Shown in pieces: positions 1 to 10,774 of a stretch of 64,000 nucleotides of DNA. Position 1 is the first letter of the stretch. The number at the start of each line of letters is the position of its first letter. Origin of the DNA: Sialis fuliginosa (lineage: Eukaryota > Arthropoda > Insecta > Megaloptera > Sialidae); contig OY540821.1 in assembly GCA_961205875.1 (NCBI GenBank), positions 2,418,001-2,482,000 of the forward strand, read 5' to 3'. The notes under the pieces were generated by a model. It did no database searches. It was not told where the DNA came from and worked only from the letters and a program-made list of their open reading frames with translations. Both the position numbers and the translations under genes were made by a program.

Positions 1-775
1 TTTAAAAATATGTAGAACATAAAAGGTAGACATTAATCTTTGCTACAAAATTTATAAAAACATTTTTTTTCTATTATGAAGCGTTTAAAAAAAATTAAAG
101 AAAACTAACCGCTTCCGGTTAAGTGATGATATAAAATTTTATATAGAATCTAAATATTCACCCTTCTATGTTTTGTCTTTTGAAGATACATTTTTAAAAA
201 CACTGAAAATATTCAAAATGGATATTTCCATCAAATTTCGATTTCGAAAATTTTTATTATTATCTACTATAAAATATTTGTATATACTATACTAGGCACT
301 ATAGGGATAGATTACATATGTATGGACTATTATAAGAAAGTATTTTAACTTAAATTTTAATAATATTTTATTATTGTTAATATTTATTATTTTAAATCCC
401 TATAAGGGTTCTAACACAATAGGTTTAAAAATTGAAGATAGTGAAAGAGTATTCAGCTGATAATCTATTTTTTCTCGTTCCCATATTACATTTTTTGGTA
501 GTGAGAAGTAAAACTAGCCTGATTACGTTCCTGTAAGATATGTGTATTAAACGGTTATTATTTATATTTATAATATTATATTAATTTATTTATATTTTTA
601 TTATATAAAATATAAAACTATATTTTTCAAAATTGATTGTTATGTTTAGGGTTGATTTTTTATAGTTATATCTATGTTTATGGTATTTTATTATTTTAGG
701 GGTATCGATTGATGTGATTTAATATATTTAAATATATTATAATGATGTGTGAATGATGTCCACCCTCACATTTGA
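1..775. other. AT-rich upstream DNA, no feature recognised
   Basis: Strongly AT-rich sequence upstream of the Imp promoter. I see no open frame, no RNA gene and no terminal repeat that I can define. It probably is intergenic or 5' flanking DNA. Confidence 0.5.
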
Positions 776-1002
776 TTATTTTGCATATATCAGAAGCCAA
801 TCAGCAGTAGAGGTGGGCGGAAAGTCACGTGGGTGATCATAGCCAACCATGAACACTATTTCAATCTTCCCGGTGCGCTGTTCGAGTAGTGCGCATGCGC
901 ATGTCATCATGTCTCTATATGTTCTGTGACTGTTCTGTAAGATAACCGGCTGTTGTGACAAATATTTTTTTGATATAAATAGTGATTTGTAAATTAGTGT
1001 CC
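776..1002 (+). promoter_or_regulatory. Imp promoter and 5'UTR with NRF-1-type palindrome
   Basis: GC content rises sharply here compared with the flanks. The palindrome TGCGCATGCGCA at 890-901 matches the NRF-1 consensus (bound by Erect wing in Drosophila), a common motif of TATA-less housekeeping promoters. About 100 bp separate it from the first in-frame ATG at 1003. The transcription start is inferred, not seen. No upstream gene is visible in the 775 bp before it, so I cannot say whether the promoter is bidirectional. Confidence 0.6.
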
Positions 1003-1213
1003 ATGAATTCGACAGCGGCAAAAAATCTACCCATTACAATGAGTAAATTGTACATCGGCAATCTCCCAACAGAAACAAATGAAATAGGATTGCGGGAATT
1101 ATTCTTCGAACAACACTTGTCGTGTACAAATATTTTAGTGAAACGTGGAGGATATGCCTTTGTAGATTGCCCTGATCAGTCCTCAGCTGATAAAGCAATC
1201 GATAAACTAAATG
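1003..1213 (+). CDS. Imp: Imp / IGF2BP, coding exon 1 (most of RRM1)
   Basis: First coding exon of the insect orthologue of IGF-II mRNA-binding protein, a cytoplasmic RNA-binding protein that controls localisation, stability and translation of target mRNAs. The frame opens MNSTAAKNLPIT-MSKLYIGNL. The RNP2 motif LYIGNL is at residues 16-21 and the RNP1-like motif RGGYAFVDC at 48-56, so this is most of the first RRM. CPDQSSADKAIDKLNG closes the exon, as I recall for insect Imp. The donor is G|GTGAGT at 1213/1214, phase 1. Start choice: ATG 1003 is first but in weak context (T at -3). ATG 1039 has A at -3 and matches the family start (MSKLYIGNL), so it may be the main start by leaky scanning. 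Family assignment is firm; the exact start is not. Confidence 0.9.
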
Positions 1214-2503
1214 GTGAGTTATAAATAGTATTACAACTTTATATGGCATTTGTAAAAGCGCCCGGCAAAATGCGTAGGAAACAGCTGCCAAGGTTGGGCT
1301 AGGTTGTGACGCGCCATGCTTTAATCATGCCTTGTGTATATACTAGGCCTATTATATTTTATGATTTACAGTTGTTACTTATGCTTTTACAGTATTTGTT
1401 CATTATTCTAAGTCATATGACAACGTATTTCAATGTATGCAAACAAAACCATTAGTCGACCGGGTTATTTTAATGACGTTAGCCTATGTTCAGGTTAGTT
1501 TCCCCCTTCCACCCACCATTCCATGAGTGATACCAACTTCCTAACTGTGCAGTTCATTGACAGTACACAAGCACGTGTTATTTTGTATAATTTAAATATT
1601 TATAGTAATGTTTTTGAGTTATGAATTTAATGTTAATATTTTCAATTACTAACTACATCAAAAAAATATTAATTAATTATATTTTTAAAACTCTTGGTAA
1701 GTTAATGTAATTTATTTGTACTTTTTATAGAATTTTTTACTTATAAATATTTTTTAACTACTATTTTCATTTATTTATATGTATATAACTTGTTATTTAG
1801 ATTAATAAATTGTTTAAACATACATTTATTATATATTGTAATAATAAACAAATATTAAATGTAATTGTTCAATTTATATTAACAATAATGATATATTTTT
1901 TGAAAATTATTTTGTTGTTAACTTTTTATTTATTATATATTACTGTATATTAGAAATATAAATATATATTTATTAAAATTTTTTAGTGTTTTTTTATTGT
2001 TTTATTAAAAATTATTTTAAATCTTCACTTCTATTTTCCCCTTTGTTGCGCACCTGACATATTTAACCCTTCCACATTAAAGACAAGTGTAAGGATAAAA
2101 CTAGATATTTATTTACATAATGTACCTGTCAGGATACATAAATTTATAGAATTAATTAGTACAGATACTTATTAACAATTTTTTGATTCAATTTTTATTT
2201 ATATAATTGATATTATAAAATAGATTATATTATGTATCATACTTAATAATATTAATTACCAAATATATATTTATGTAAATAAGTAATTATATTACTTAAT
2301 TTATATGTATATCTTCTGAATTCCCGCCATGATTAAATTTATGGGTCAAGGTTATTTAAGTATATAAAAATGTTGTATAAATCAGGGGTGGACATAAATT
2401 TATTTTTTATATATTGTTCAAATCATATTGTATTTACGAACTTTTAAAATGCAGATTAAAGTTACGAAGTGGTGTACTAGTTTTTTCTTTGTTTTTGTTA
2501 CAG
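1214..2503 (+). other. Imp intron between RRM1 exons; no element recognised
   Basis: Bounded by a GTGAGT donor at 1214 and a TTTTTGTTACAG acceptor ending at 2503. The first 350 bp are less AT-rich; the remainder is simple AT-rich sequence. I see no gene, no defined terminal inverted repeats and no tandem array. Confidence 0.7.
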
Positions 2504-2564
2504 GCTTCAATTACCAAGGTTCTCCACTGGTTGTAGAACCTTCTGTAGCTTCTGGAAAGAAAAG
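2504..2564 (+). CDS. Imp: Imp / IGF2BP, coding exon 2 (end of RRM1)
   Basis: A 61-nt exon that joins exon 1 in phase 1 (G|GC) and reads GFNYQGSPLVVEPSVASGKKR, the last RRM1 strand plus the start of the linker. LVVEPSVAS is a recognisable insect Imp string. It is too short for an ORF search but is well supported by the pyrimidine-rich acceptor (TTTTTGTTACAG), the GTAAGA donor at 2565 and the continuous frame across the junction. It ends in phase 2, leaving AG to be completed by the next exon. Confidence 0.88.
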
Positions 2565-2843
2565 GTAAGATTTGTTATTTATATATTTAATCAAATATTA
2601 TAAAATTAGTAGTAAGAAAATTTGCTCAAAAGTGATCAAAAAGTTTAATGAATATGTAGAGGACATGTGTATATGTAACTTAAATTTAATTTTGCTACTC
2701 TCATATTTCACTATAAGGAGGTAAAATCAACCCTTAAGTACTGCATTGTTTTTTAGATTAGAGATATAAACAGACGTTGTTAATAACAATTAATGCCTTC
2801 GTTAAGTATCATTTTAGATCACTTCCAATAAATTATCGGTACA

Positions 2844-3348
2844 ATAGGCATGATGCCTAATTTTTAAAAACTATTTTATGATGATCTTACGTGTCTCCTA
2901 TTTCCAAAAAATACTTATTTCTGCAGAAAATAAAGGTTTAATCACAAAAATTGACCCTTTTAAAACTAATTTTGAATTTGGCACCAAAACGCTCGTAGGT
3001 GTCATGGCGCATTTTTGACGTCACGCCTAAAGACTCCTTGTCAACTATAATAAATCCTTGCTCTATCGCTAACGTTTCTGGGTTTTAGTTTTGGTAACAC
3101 AAAACTGAGCAAATTGATAATTTAAAACTACATAATAATTTATAAACAGTGCAGATATTAATGAAACAAAAATGACGTTTACGTAGCCGTGACGTCATCC
3201 ACTCTGACTGGTGTTTTATCTAACATGGAGGATTGCTGTATTTTGTGTTTTTATTTTAACAAAAATCATATTAATCTCGCTTTTAATATAAAAATAAATA
3301 CATTTTTTAGAATCTTTTTAACCTATTTCATTATTTAAAAAATATATC
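2844..3348 (+). mobile_element. MITE with TAGGCATGATGCC terminus, right end lost
   Basis: Closely matches the complete copy at 46795-47308, beginning at the same ATAGGCATGATGCC terminus. The right terminus (GGCATCATGCCTAT) is absent: the sequence passes at about 3348 into a fragment of family C. It contains two CRE palindromes TGACGTCA at 3016-3023 and 3190-3197. No coding capacity. Confidence 0.8.
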
Positions 3349-3455
3349 GTCACTGAAGGGTTCAAATCAAAATGTTAATCGGATTAAAATTTTTGAGAAC
3401 GGACGAACGGACATGGTGAAATTATAAGGGTTCCTGGTTTTCTACGGAACCCTAA
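3349..3455 (+). repeat. Family C repeat, 3' end fragment
   Basis: Contains the shared end of family C: a CACTGAAGGGTT motif, then a GGACGAACGGACATGG segment and the terminal short inverted pair GGGTTCC / ACGGAACCC. The same end occurs at about 7560-7650 and 61200-61271. Confidence 0.65.
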
Positions 3456-3915
3456 AAAGGAGTATGTAAAAATTGGTAAAGAGTTATATGTACGCCACTG
3501 AAAATAAATTAATATATTATTTTCATAATTAACTAAATGACTAGAAGAAAAGTATATTTTTTTTCGTAATAAAGATTAATGGAAATTTACTACGAAATAA
3601 TAAAACTTGTATATTTTAAATATGTACATATTTTATCTATTTTCCCGAATTTATACCAATTAAAATATGCAAATTTGTGCGTGTTGTCTATGAAATAGGG
3701 CGCGTCAGTTTAGGTTTAGGGTTTTTAACATAAAAACGATTTTTACTCAGTTAGATATTTTTGATATGGTTTATTAAGGTGTTGTTAATTAAATGGGACA
3801 GTTGGATTTTAAATTTAAATAAATAGTAAGACATTGTCATTAAATATCAGTTTGTATATCGAATAGGTTGAATGAGCTGAAATATAATTGTTAAAATTAA
3901 TATTTTATTTATCTG

Positions 3916-4303
3916 TAGAGATGTACCGGAATTCCGGCTGGAATTCACGTCTAACGTTACTAATATTATATTTTAAATATACGTACATAGATTATTATCT
4001 TAAATTAATATAACATAACATTGTTCTATAAGGTATTTCTTTAAGAAAATACATTAAATTATAAAAATTGTGTTTTCTACATATTCTGCAATTTTGACAG
4101 CTTCGTAAAACTATTTGTGTAGCTATAATTTCGTTAAATTATTTGTATAGCATACGTTCTTTTCGATCGAATGTCATTACATTTATAGTGTCAATAATAA
4201 TATAATATAAACATTTAATAATAATAATATAATAGTAGTGACGTTAAAATATTCACTTTAAATCTACATCGTGAGTTCCGGCCGGAATTCCAGTACACCT
4301 CTA
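3916..4303. mobile_element. hAT-type MITE, 388 bp
   Basis: Termini TAGAGATGTACCGGAATTCC and its imperfect reverse complement GGAATTCCAGTACACCTCTA (about 33 bp of inverted repeat). Flanked by an 8-bp target duplication with one difference, TTTATCTG (3908-3915) and TTTATTTG (4304-4311). An 8-bp duplication plus this TIR type is the hAT superfamily signature. The interior is AT-rich and non-coding. Confidence 0.85.
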
Positions 4304-5315
4304 TTTATTTGACAATTATTTATAGTCCAGTCGTCAGACAATTTCGTATAGGGGTGGCGCTAGAAAAAAAATGACGGAGTACATTTTTTTTTAAAGAAAT
4401 TGGTAGATTCTGATGTAAAGATCATGACGATAACTCCCCATCCCCTTAAAAGGGGGGGTGTATAACTTTCAAGGAGCTTACAAAACTATCTAAAATCGGT
4501 TGTTTGAACTAACACTGGAACTGTCAGTTTTAGGATAAAATAAGTTTTATAAATCTTAAAGCCGATAAAATTTCGAACAAAATAGTATTTTTAAAAATTA
4601 TATAGGTACTATAAATAGTTATTGAAATAGCCCGCGAAAAAATCATTTAGCAACGTTGAGTTTTGAAACCACGCCTAAAATGTAGAGTTCCGTTCAACCA
4701 CTGTGTTTAATATGTCATTAATTGAATTTCAAATTGAAATGTTAAGTTATAATAGAGACAATAGTGCCCTTAATAATGCATTGTATCTAATGTCGCTATC
4801 TTTAAAAATATTTGAGTTATAAGCACTCAAAATTCTATGTATTACAAATATTTAAGGAAAATTATTCATGTTTTTTTACGACCACCGAGAAAACCTTCTA
4901 AACCGAATAAAATAAAATCAAACTAGGAATCTATAGAACATTTAATGCCCTAAATAATGGTTTCTGCCCGACCGTGATTACTTTAAAATTGTTCAAGTTA
5001 TAGGTAAATGTATAAAGACAAATTTTCGTAACAAAATCTTTTACTATACACTGTTTTTTATAATTTAAATTATGTGCTTTAAATTTTTACTTACGTGAAC
5101 ATTTTTAAAGTAATCAAGGTCGGACAGAAACCATTATTTAGGGCATTAAATGTTCTATAGATTCCTAGTTGGATTTTATTTTATTCGGCGTAGAAGGTCT
5201 TCTCGGTGGTCGTGAAAAAATTTTCCTTAAATATTTGTAATACCTAGAATTTTGAATGCTTATAACTCAAATATTTTTAAAGATAGTGACATTAGATACA
5301 ATGCATTATTTAGGG

Positions 5316-5824
5316 CAGCGGTTCTTAAACTTATGTAGTCTAAGGACCCCCTTTTGAACAATTATTTCTCAGGGGTTATTTTAAGAAAATTTTAAAACTG
5401 CAAGACCTTATTTTTTGCTCCATACTTACAATTTTTGCTTTTTAACTGCAATGACCTTTGTTTTTTTGCATTACATTTCTTACATTTTTTGTTTTTACAA
5501 CTGCAATGACCTTCTTTTGCGTTACATTTCTTACATTTTTTGCTTTTACAACTGCAATGACTTTTTTTCCACACATTTTATTATTTTATTTATTTATTAA
5601 ACATTGTTTCAATTTTTTGCACTACACAAATTAGCTTTTACAACTACAGAAACAAACTACTCTCTAAAATAACCCTTGCCTCCCTGACAGAAAAACAAAG
5701 AAGGTCGTTAGATATTAATTAATCATTGGTAAATATAATAGAAATGCAAAAGTACTTTAATTTATGCTAAACATGTTTAACGGACCCCGCGATAGTTTCG
5801 CGGACCCTAGTTTAAGAACCGATG
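5316..5824. mobile_element. Nested hAT-type MITE, 509 bp, perfect 8-bp TSD
   Basis: Starts CAGCGGTTCTTAAAC and ends GTTTAAGAACCGATG, a hAT-type TIR (CAG-G-GGTTCTTAAAC class, with GGACCC just inside both ends). It lies between perfect 8-bp duplications ATTTAGGG (5308-5315 and 5825-5832). It interrupts the right arm of the foldback element, so it is younger than that element. The interior holds a short tandem array (5405-5572). Confidence 0.9.
5405..5572. repeat. Tandem repeat inside the hAT MITE, about 3 units of 55 bp
   Basis: Repeated core: a run ending TTACATTTCTTACATTTTTTG, then TTTTACAACTGCAATGACCTT, present about three times with small changes. On the minus strand the array reads as a Cys/Lys-rich open stretch (KKCKKCNAK...HCSCK). 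I treat that as a by-product of the repeat, not as a gene. Confidence 0.7.
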
Positions 5825-6309
5825 ATTTAGGGCACTATTTTTCTCTATTATATATAGCATAACATTTCAATTTGAAATTTAATTAAATACATATTAAACA
5901 CAGTGGTTAAACGAATTTCTACATTTTAGGCGTGGTTTCCAAACTCAACGTTGCTAAATGATTTTTTCGCGGGCTCTATTTCAATAACTATTTATGATAT
6001 ATAATTTTTAAAAATACTATTTTGTTCGAAATTTTATCGGCTGTAAGATTTATAAAACCTATTTTATTCTAAAACTCAAAGTTCCAGTGTTATTCCCAAA
6101 TAACTGATTTTAGACGCCATGTTCTTTACATCAGAACTTACCAATTTCTTAAAAAAAAGTACTCGATAATTTTTTTTAGCTCAATCTTTTGAAATTTCGT
6201 TTTCGCATAAAGTGTTTTTATTTTATTTAAAAAAAAAACGTATCCCACTGTTTTGAAGGTTATTATTAGCGAAGAAATTGTGTTCGTCCGTTCGCTGCGT
6301 ATCTACGGT

Positions 6310-7650
6310 GTCTTTGAAATCAAAAGGTTATATAACATTTTTTGTTGCATTTTAGGAGACCTATCTAATGACGCCATGTGAGTACAATTTTCAGTCTGTG
6401 GGAGGGGGTCCAAAAAAATGTCAGTGTTCGTTATTATTTTCACTGAAAGTACTATTTAAAAGCTACATTTTCGATTTTTTTCAGATTTTTTATATTTACA
6501 GTTTAGTAAATAGAGGGGGGGGGGGCTCTGATAACGACTTTGAACGCAAATATATCATGACTGAAGGGTTGAAATCAAAATGCCATATAACATTTTTTTA
6601 TTGCATTTTAGAAGACCTATCTAAACAAACCCTACTTAATTTTTTTTTAATATACTTTTCAGTCTACCGGGTGCGCCAAAAGTATGGAAACCCCTGAAAA
6701 TTTCGCAAAATAAGCGGGAAAAAAAAATGAAAATACCATATCCGACGTATTTTTTGACGGGGAATCCTATGGTGACCTTTAATTTGACCTTGAACATAAC
6801 CTCTAAGCTACAGCGAACCAAAAATCGATTTTTTAAATAGTACCCCCTTTTTTTTATTGCAGATTCGAAAAGAGCGGAAAATTTTACGTTAAAATATGTA
6901 TTTTTTATTTTTTTTCAAGGTCATTTTAAGGGCACTACAGACTCAAATAAAACAAGAATTTACCTAAAATTAAGCTCAAGTAAGTGAAAATTTCGCAGAA
7001 TAAAAGGTAAAAAAAAATGAAAATACCATATCCGACGTATTTTTTGACGGGGAATCCAATGGTGAACTTGAATTTGACCTTGAACACAACCTCTAAGCTA
7101 CAGCGAACCAAAAATCGATTTTTTAAATAGGAACCCCTTTTTTTATTGCAGATTCGAAAAGAGCGGAAAATTTTACGTTAGAATATGTATTTTTTTCTTG
7201 TTTTATTTGAGTCTGTAGTGCCCTTAAAATGACCTTGAAAAAAAATAAAAAATACATATTCTAACGTAAAATTTTCCGCTCTTTTCGAATCTGCAATAAA
7301 AAAAGGGGGTACTATTTAAAAAATCGATTTTTGGTTCGCTGTAGCTTAGAGGTTATGTTCAAGGTCAAATTCAAGGTCACCATTGGATTCCTCGTCAAAA
7401 AATACGTCGGACATGGTATTTTCATTTTTTTTTTCCCGCTTATTCTGCGAAATTTTCAGGGGTTTCCATACTTTTGGCGCACCCGGTATATAAATCAGTC
7501 CAATAAATTTTTTTTTTAATCTTATCATTTCTGTTTTTGAGTGAACAGTATTCGTCCGTATATCTAATTCATCTTAATCGGTAAAAAAGTTTTGAGGACG
7601 GACATGGCAAAACTATAAGGGTTCCTAGTTTTCTACGGAACCCTAAAAAG
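6310..7650 (+). repeat. Family C copy split by a foldback insertion
   Basis: The left part (about 6310-6664) and right part (about 7489-7650) align with the uninterrupted copy at 60845-61271: GGGAGGGGGTCC, then CGCAAATATATC-TGACTGAAGGGTT, then GGAGACCTATCTAA, and finally GGACGGACATGGC and the GGGTTCC / GGAACCC end. The 820-bp foldback at 6667-7486 separates the halves. Confidence 0.75.
6667..7486. mobile_element. Foldback element, 820 bp, TA target duplication
   Basis: Begins CCGGGTGCGCCAAAAGTATG and ends with its near-exact reverse complement, flanked by TA (6665-6666, 7487-7488). The TIR and TA suggest a Tc1/mariner-type MITE. The inverted arms extend inward for about 250 bp. In addition, about 200 bp of the left arm (about 6690-6900) is duplicated in direct orientation at about 6985-7185, so the element holds three versions of one segment. 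No transposase. Confidence 0.85.
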
Positions 7651-8003
7651 ATACTATTTATAAATATTTAAAATGGAATGATTCGAAAAAAATTGGTCAA
7701 AGAAATTAGAATATGTGGATACCCTGGCCTGGTAACTCAAAAATTACTGGACTATTGAGCTAACATTTATTGCTCATTTCGGGAGTAATATGAATAATCT
7801 CTAAAAAAAACTATTTTCTATATGGGTATCAAAATATATATATATATCTATAAAAATTATTTACCCACGAAAAGTGTAGATTTTGAAGAAATTATTTCCA
7901 CATTTTCTGTGCCTTCGAAATTAATTCATAAAAAAAAACTAATTGCGACAAATATTTGTCATTCTAGGACAAATAGTTTCATTCATATCTATCAGCATTG
8001 ATA

Positions 8004-8553
8004 AGGTAGTGGCACCAGTCTTGGCAAGGACCCCAGTAATGGAAAAATTTTAATTAAATGTACTGAATTAGAAATATGTGTTGATATTTGATTACTACCA
8101 TTTCTGAATATTAATCTATATACATTTAACTGTCTTACAGCGTGATTTGATGAGAATCGTCTTAATAGGTGTCAAAATGGTGGACATTTAAACTAATTAT
8201 TAGTATAATTTATTTATTAATTATTATATTATTATAGCAACTGCTTTACATTGTTTCAAATTTGACGATTTTTTCTTTTATATATTTGTATCGTAGTAGG
8301 TACATATCATTTTGTAATCATTAACAAGTATCCATCACTGTGTGCTCATTACTGGTTTTACCTTTGTCATTACTGGAGAAAAAACATGAACAAAATAAAA
8401 GGCTATAATTTAAAAAACAAACTATATTTAGTGACTTTGGTAATTAAATTGATTAAATAAAGATTTACTTCTTTTATTAGTAAAGTTCATCAGAATTACA
8501 TCCAAAAGACCGAAAACGTGCTCTTATAGCGGCCATAACTGGTGCCTTTACCT
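8004..8553 (+). mobile_element. Family A MITE, full length
   Basis: Reference copy in forward orientation. It starts AGGTAGTGGCACCAGT and ends ACTGGTGCCTTTACCT (TIR about 16 bp, two mismatches), between TA dinucleotides at 8002-8003 and 8554-8555. Landmarks: CAGCGTGATTTGATG, GTGTCAAAATGGTGGACAT, TCATTACTGGTTTTACC, TTATAGCGGCCATAACTGG. TA duplication and TIR suggest Tc1/mariner mobilisation. No coding capacity. Confidence 0.88.
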
Positions 8554-8769
8554 TACTTCATATAGGTATAAAAAAGTAAAAATAAAAAACCAACAATTTT
8601 TTCGTTTTAAAGGGAATTTGTCACTGTTTTGCAAAAGTAGATTATTCTTTTTTTCAATCAAAATTATCAGGCTTTTTACAAACTGTAATTCTCGTACAAA
8701 GCCTGTCGTTGATTTTACCCCCCTCGGAACAACTTTATTTTAATGGCCCTGATTTCCGCGTAGTGTCCA

Positions 8770-8846
8770 CACTCACACATGCACACACATGCACGCATAC
8801 ACACACGCACACACACACACACACATACACACATACACGCCACAAG
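8770..8846. repeat. Degenerate (CA)n microsatellite
   Basis: A run of CA dinucleotides interrupted by TG and CG changes. Confidence 0.85.
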
Positions 8847-8924
8847 CACCCTGCTTAAGCAGGTAACTGTTCCTTGCAATTAAGGAGTAAAAAATCGGTC
8901 GTTGGCATCACTCATGACCTCGGA

Positions 8925-9106
8925 ACACGATGTGACGGTATTATATTATGAGCGTGCCCTTTGCGCTATATACAGCCGCCCTTACCCTGCGGCTGACGTA
9001 CGTTAGGGCTACGGCCGTACAGTCGGACAGACGTGAATGCGAGCGATACACGCCTTTACGGTGGTTGGTCCGCCATTAATGCAATGTTTTGTTGTTGTTG
9101 TTTCAG
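8925..9106 (+). promoter_or_regulatory. CpG-rich island before the 57-nt exon
   Basis: A CpG-rich stretch (CGGCTGACGTACG, CTACGGCCGTACAG, GCGAGCGATACACGCC) between AT-rich flanks. It ends in GTTTTGTTGTTGTTGTTTCAG, a good acceptor. It may be a conserved intronic element or an alternative promoter. No TATA box and no convincing start codon context is seen. Confidence 0.35.
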
Positions 9107-9163
9107 GGGCTCCACGACGGCTCTTCCGGATTCGCCAGTGGATCAAGTGGGTAACGGGTGGAC
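9107..9163 (+). CDS. Imp: Candidate Imp cassette exon, 57 nt
   Basis: Follows the pyrimidine-rich acceptor TTGTTGTTTCAG (9106) and ends at AC|GTGAGT (9163/9164). Joined to the AG left by exon 2 it stays open: R-GSTTALPDSPVDQVGNGW-(T), in the linker expected between RRM1 and RRM2. At exactly 57 nt it enters and leaves in phase 2, so it can be included or skipped without a frame change, like a cassette exon. The evidence is splice sites, phase, GC content and openness. I do not firmly recognise the peptide, so identity as Imp is inference. Another donor-like GTAACG at 9151 is weaker. Confidence 0.5.
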
Positions 9164-9466
9164 GTGAGTAGTGTTTGATTATTCTTGTTATTTTTCTAGG
9201 ATTTGTCCGCGGCAGTGTTGTACCTTAAAGAATTAATTTTTTTTTTAATTATTACTGTTATTTGTGGATTTTTGATAATTTTATATGTGGGGTTACTCGC
9301 AAGGGGAAAGGTCACAAGTAAACTGCCACTCGCAGATATACTTGAAACTTTGCACACACGTAGTACATCAAAAAACATTAAACACGTGTTTTTTTATTTA
9401 TTTTTATTTTGGCTAACTAGTCGTTTCAAGGTTAGAAAACGCATTCGAAAGTTTAACACCATTTAA

Positions 9467-10159
9467 GGGGCAAACCCAGTTGGGACTTCCAAAAAAAGCT
9501 CTTTTTTAGGATTTTTTTGGCCACGCATTAAAATAATTAATAACAATTGTTTTTCCACATGAAAGATATGTATTTACAGATAATATTATAATTTTTTTAT
9601 GGCAAAATATTAAAAAATAAGTGGGATACAGCAAATTTGGGAAGAGTCCAAAAAAAAGTTTTTTGCCGTGATCACTGCTGCTCGTCACTAGATCATCTGA
9701 AATAAAAAAAGGGATCAGCTAATGACATAATACTCCGGATGGACGAAGGGATTTGAAAAAAATTGAATTTTCACAAAATGGCGGATGTTGAAAGTCAAAG
9801 TTCTTTATTCGACTAAAATTTCACTCGCATTTTCGGCTATAAAAAAAAATCGTCCAAAATCCTTTGTCCATCCGGAGAAAAATTATGTATAGAATAAGTG
9901 AGAAAAATTTCAAACCGATCGGCAAAGCCTTTCTCAAGTTACAGTGATCACCGACTTCGAAAACATGGTTTCGAGAAAAACGCGTTTAAAGTTTTGAGTA
10001 CGATTTGCATGCAGATAAAAAATTTATTTTGGAACTTACACTGAATCTTCTATTCCAGGACATTTGTCTGAAATTTTCAGAGAATACTTTTGAAATATTC
10101 TACTTTGAGAAAATGCAAAAAAATGTTTTTTTTTCAAAATTCTAATTGGGTCTGCCCCC
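9467..10159. mobile_element. TTAA-flanked MITE, 693 bp (piggyBac-type)
   Basis: TTAA at 9463-9466 and 10160-10163 flank imperfect inverted ends GGGGCAAACCCAGTTGGGA and TCTAATTGGGTCTGCCCCC. Exact TTAA duplication and G-run/C-run termini are typical of piggyBac-related MITEs. The interior holds ATCCGGA-type motifs in both orientations (near 9735 and 9870) and no long frame. Confidence 0.65.
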
Positions 10160-10640
10160 TTAACGCAGAAAGTATAGTACTTAACGTTGTTACAATACGT
10201 GCCCAGTGGGAAAGTGGGGCCTGCTTGTATAAACTTTTTTGCTTTAATTTTGTTTCTCAATGAACTGGCCAGGTTTGTTCTATCTGATATGACTTACACT
10301 GTATATATTCCTTTTTTTCTCGATACTACTTTTGGAGCTATGGGTAGGGCAGGCGTGGATCTAGAACTCTGGGGGGGGGGGGTCATGTCCTCCATGACCT
10401 TCCTGGATTCGCGCTTGGTACATGGGGAAAAAGATTTTTACGATTTATTTGAAAGTTGAAATAATTTTTTAAAAACGATAAATTTAAATTTCATTTTTTT
10501 GTTTATTATAATTATTATAAGGGAGTTTAGGGGGCAAATGACCGTGTTAATACTTTATTAATTAAACATTTTATTACAAAAATAACAAACAATATTGGTA
10601 GGACCGTAGTTCAGATAGGGCCCTTATAGTTTATAGATGA

Positions 10641-10766
10641 GGAGGTGAGTTCCAAAACTCGTTCGTTCCATTTTTTAAAATAATCGAGATGCAGTGGATT
10701 TTGAAAGAATGCCAAAAATTCGATTATTTTTTAAAATAGAACGAACGAATTTTGGTACTCACCTCC
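10641..10766. repeat. Compact hairpin, 47-bp arms and 32-nt loop
   Basis: Arms 10641-10687 and 10720-10766 are reverse complements with about 5 mismatches. The outer ends are GGAGGTGAGT / ACTCACCTCC and the inner ends TAATCGA / TCGATTA. It could be a tiny MITE or, if transcribed, a pre-miRNA-like stem. No target duplication was identified. Confidence 0.75.
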
Positions 10767-10774
10767 GAAGATAT

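Larger units (their letters stand above)
4360..6190. mobile_element. Large foldback element, about 1.8 kb with nested hAT
   Basis: The left arm (about 4360-5030) is the imperfect reverse complement of about 5095-6190 once the insertion at 5316-5824 is removed. Paired landmarks include CACGCCTAAAATGTAGA (left) with TCTACATTTTAGGCGTGG (right), and CGGAGTAC with GTACTCGA near the outer ends. Arms are about 650 bp around a short AT-rich centre near 5060. The outer limits are approximate because the ends are diverged. No open frame. Confidence 0.75.

Noticed and set aside
7331-7519. Matching 60-62 codon frames in the foldback arms (also at 6636-6821)
   Set aside because: They are the same sequence in inverted copies of a non-coding element; similarity reflects the repeat, not a conserved gene.
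9074-9174. Unspliced small frame from ATG near 9080 through the 57-nt exon
   Set aside because: Starts in the polypyrimidine tract of the acceptor; the splice reading in the Imp phase explains the signals better.
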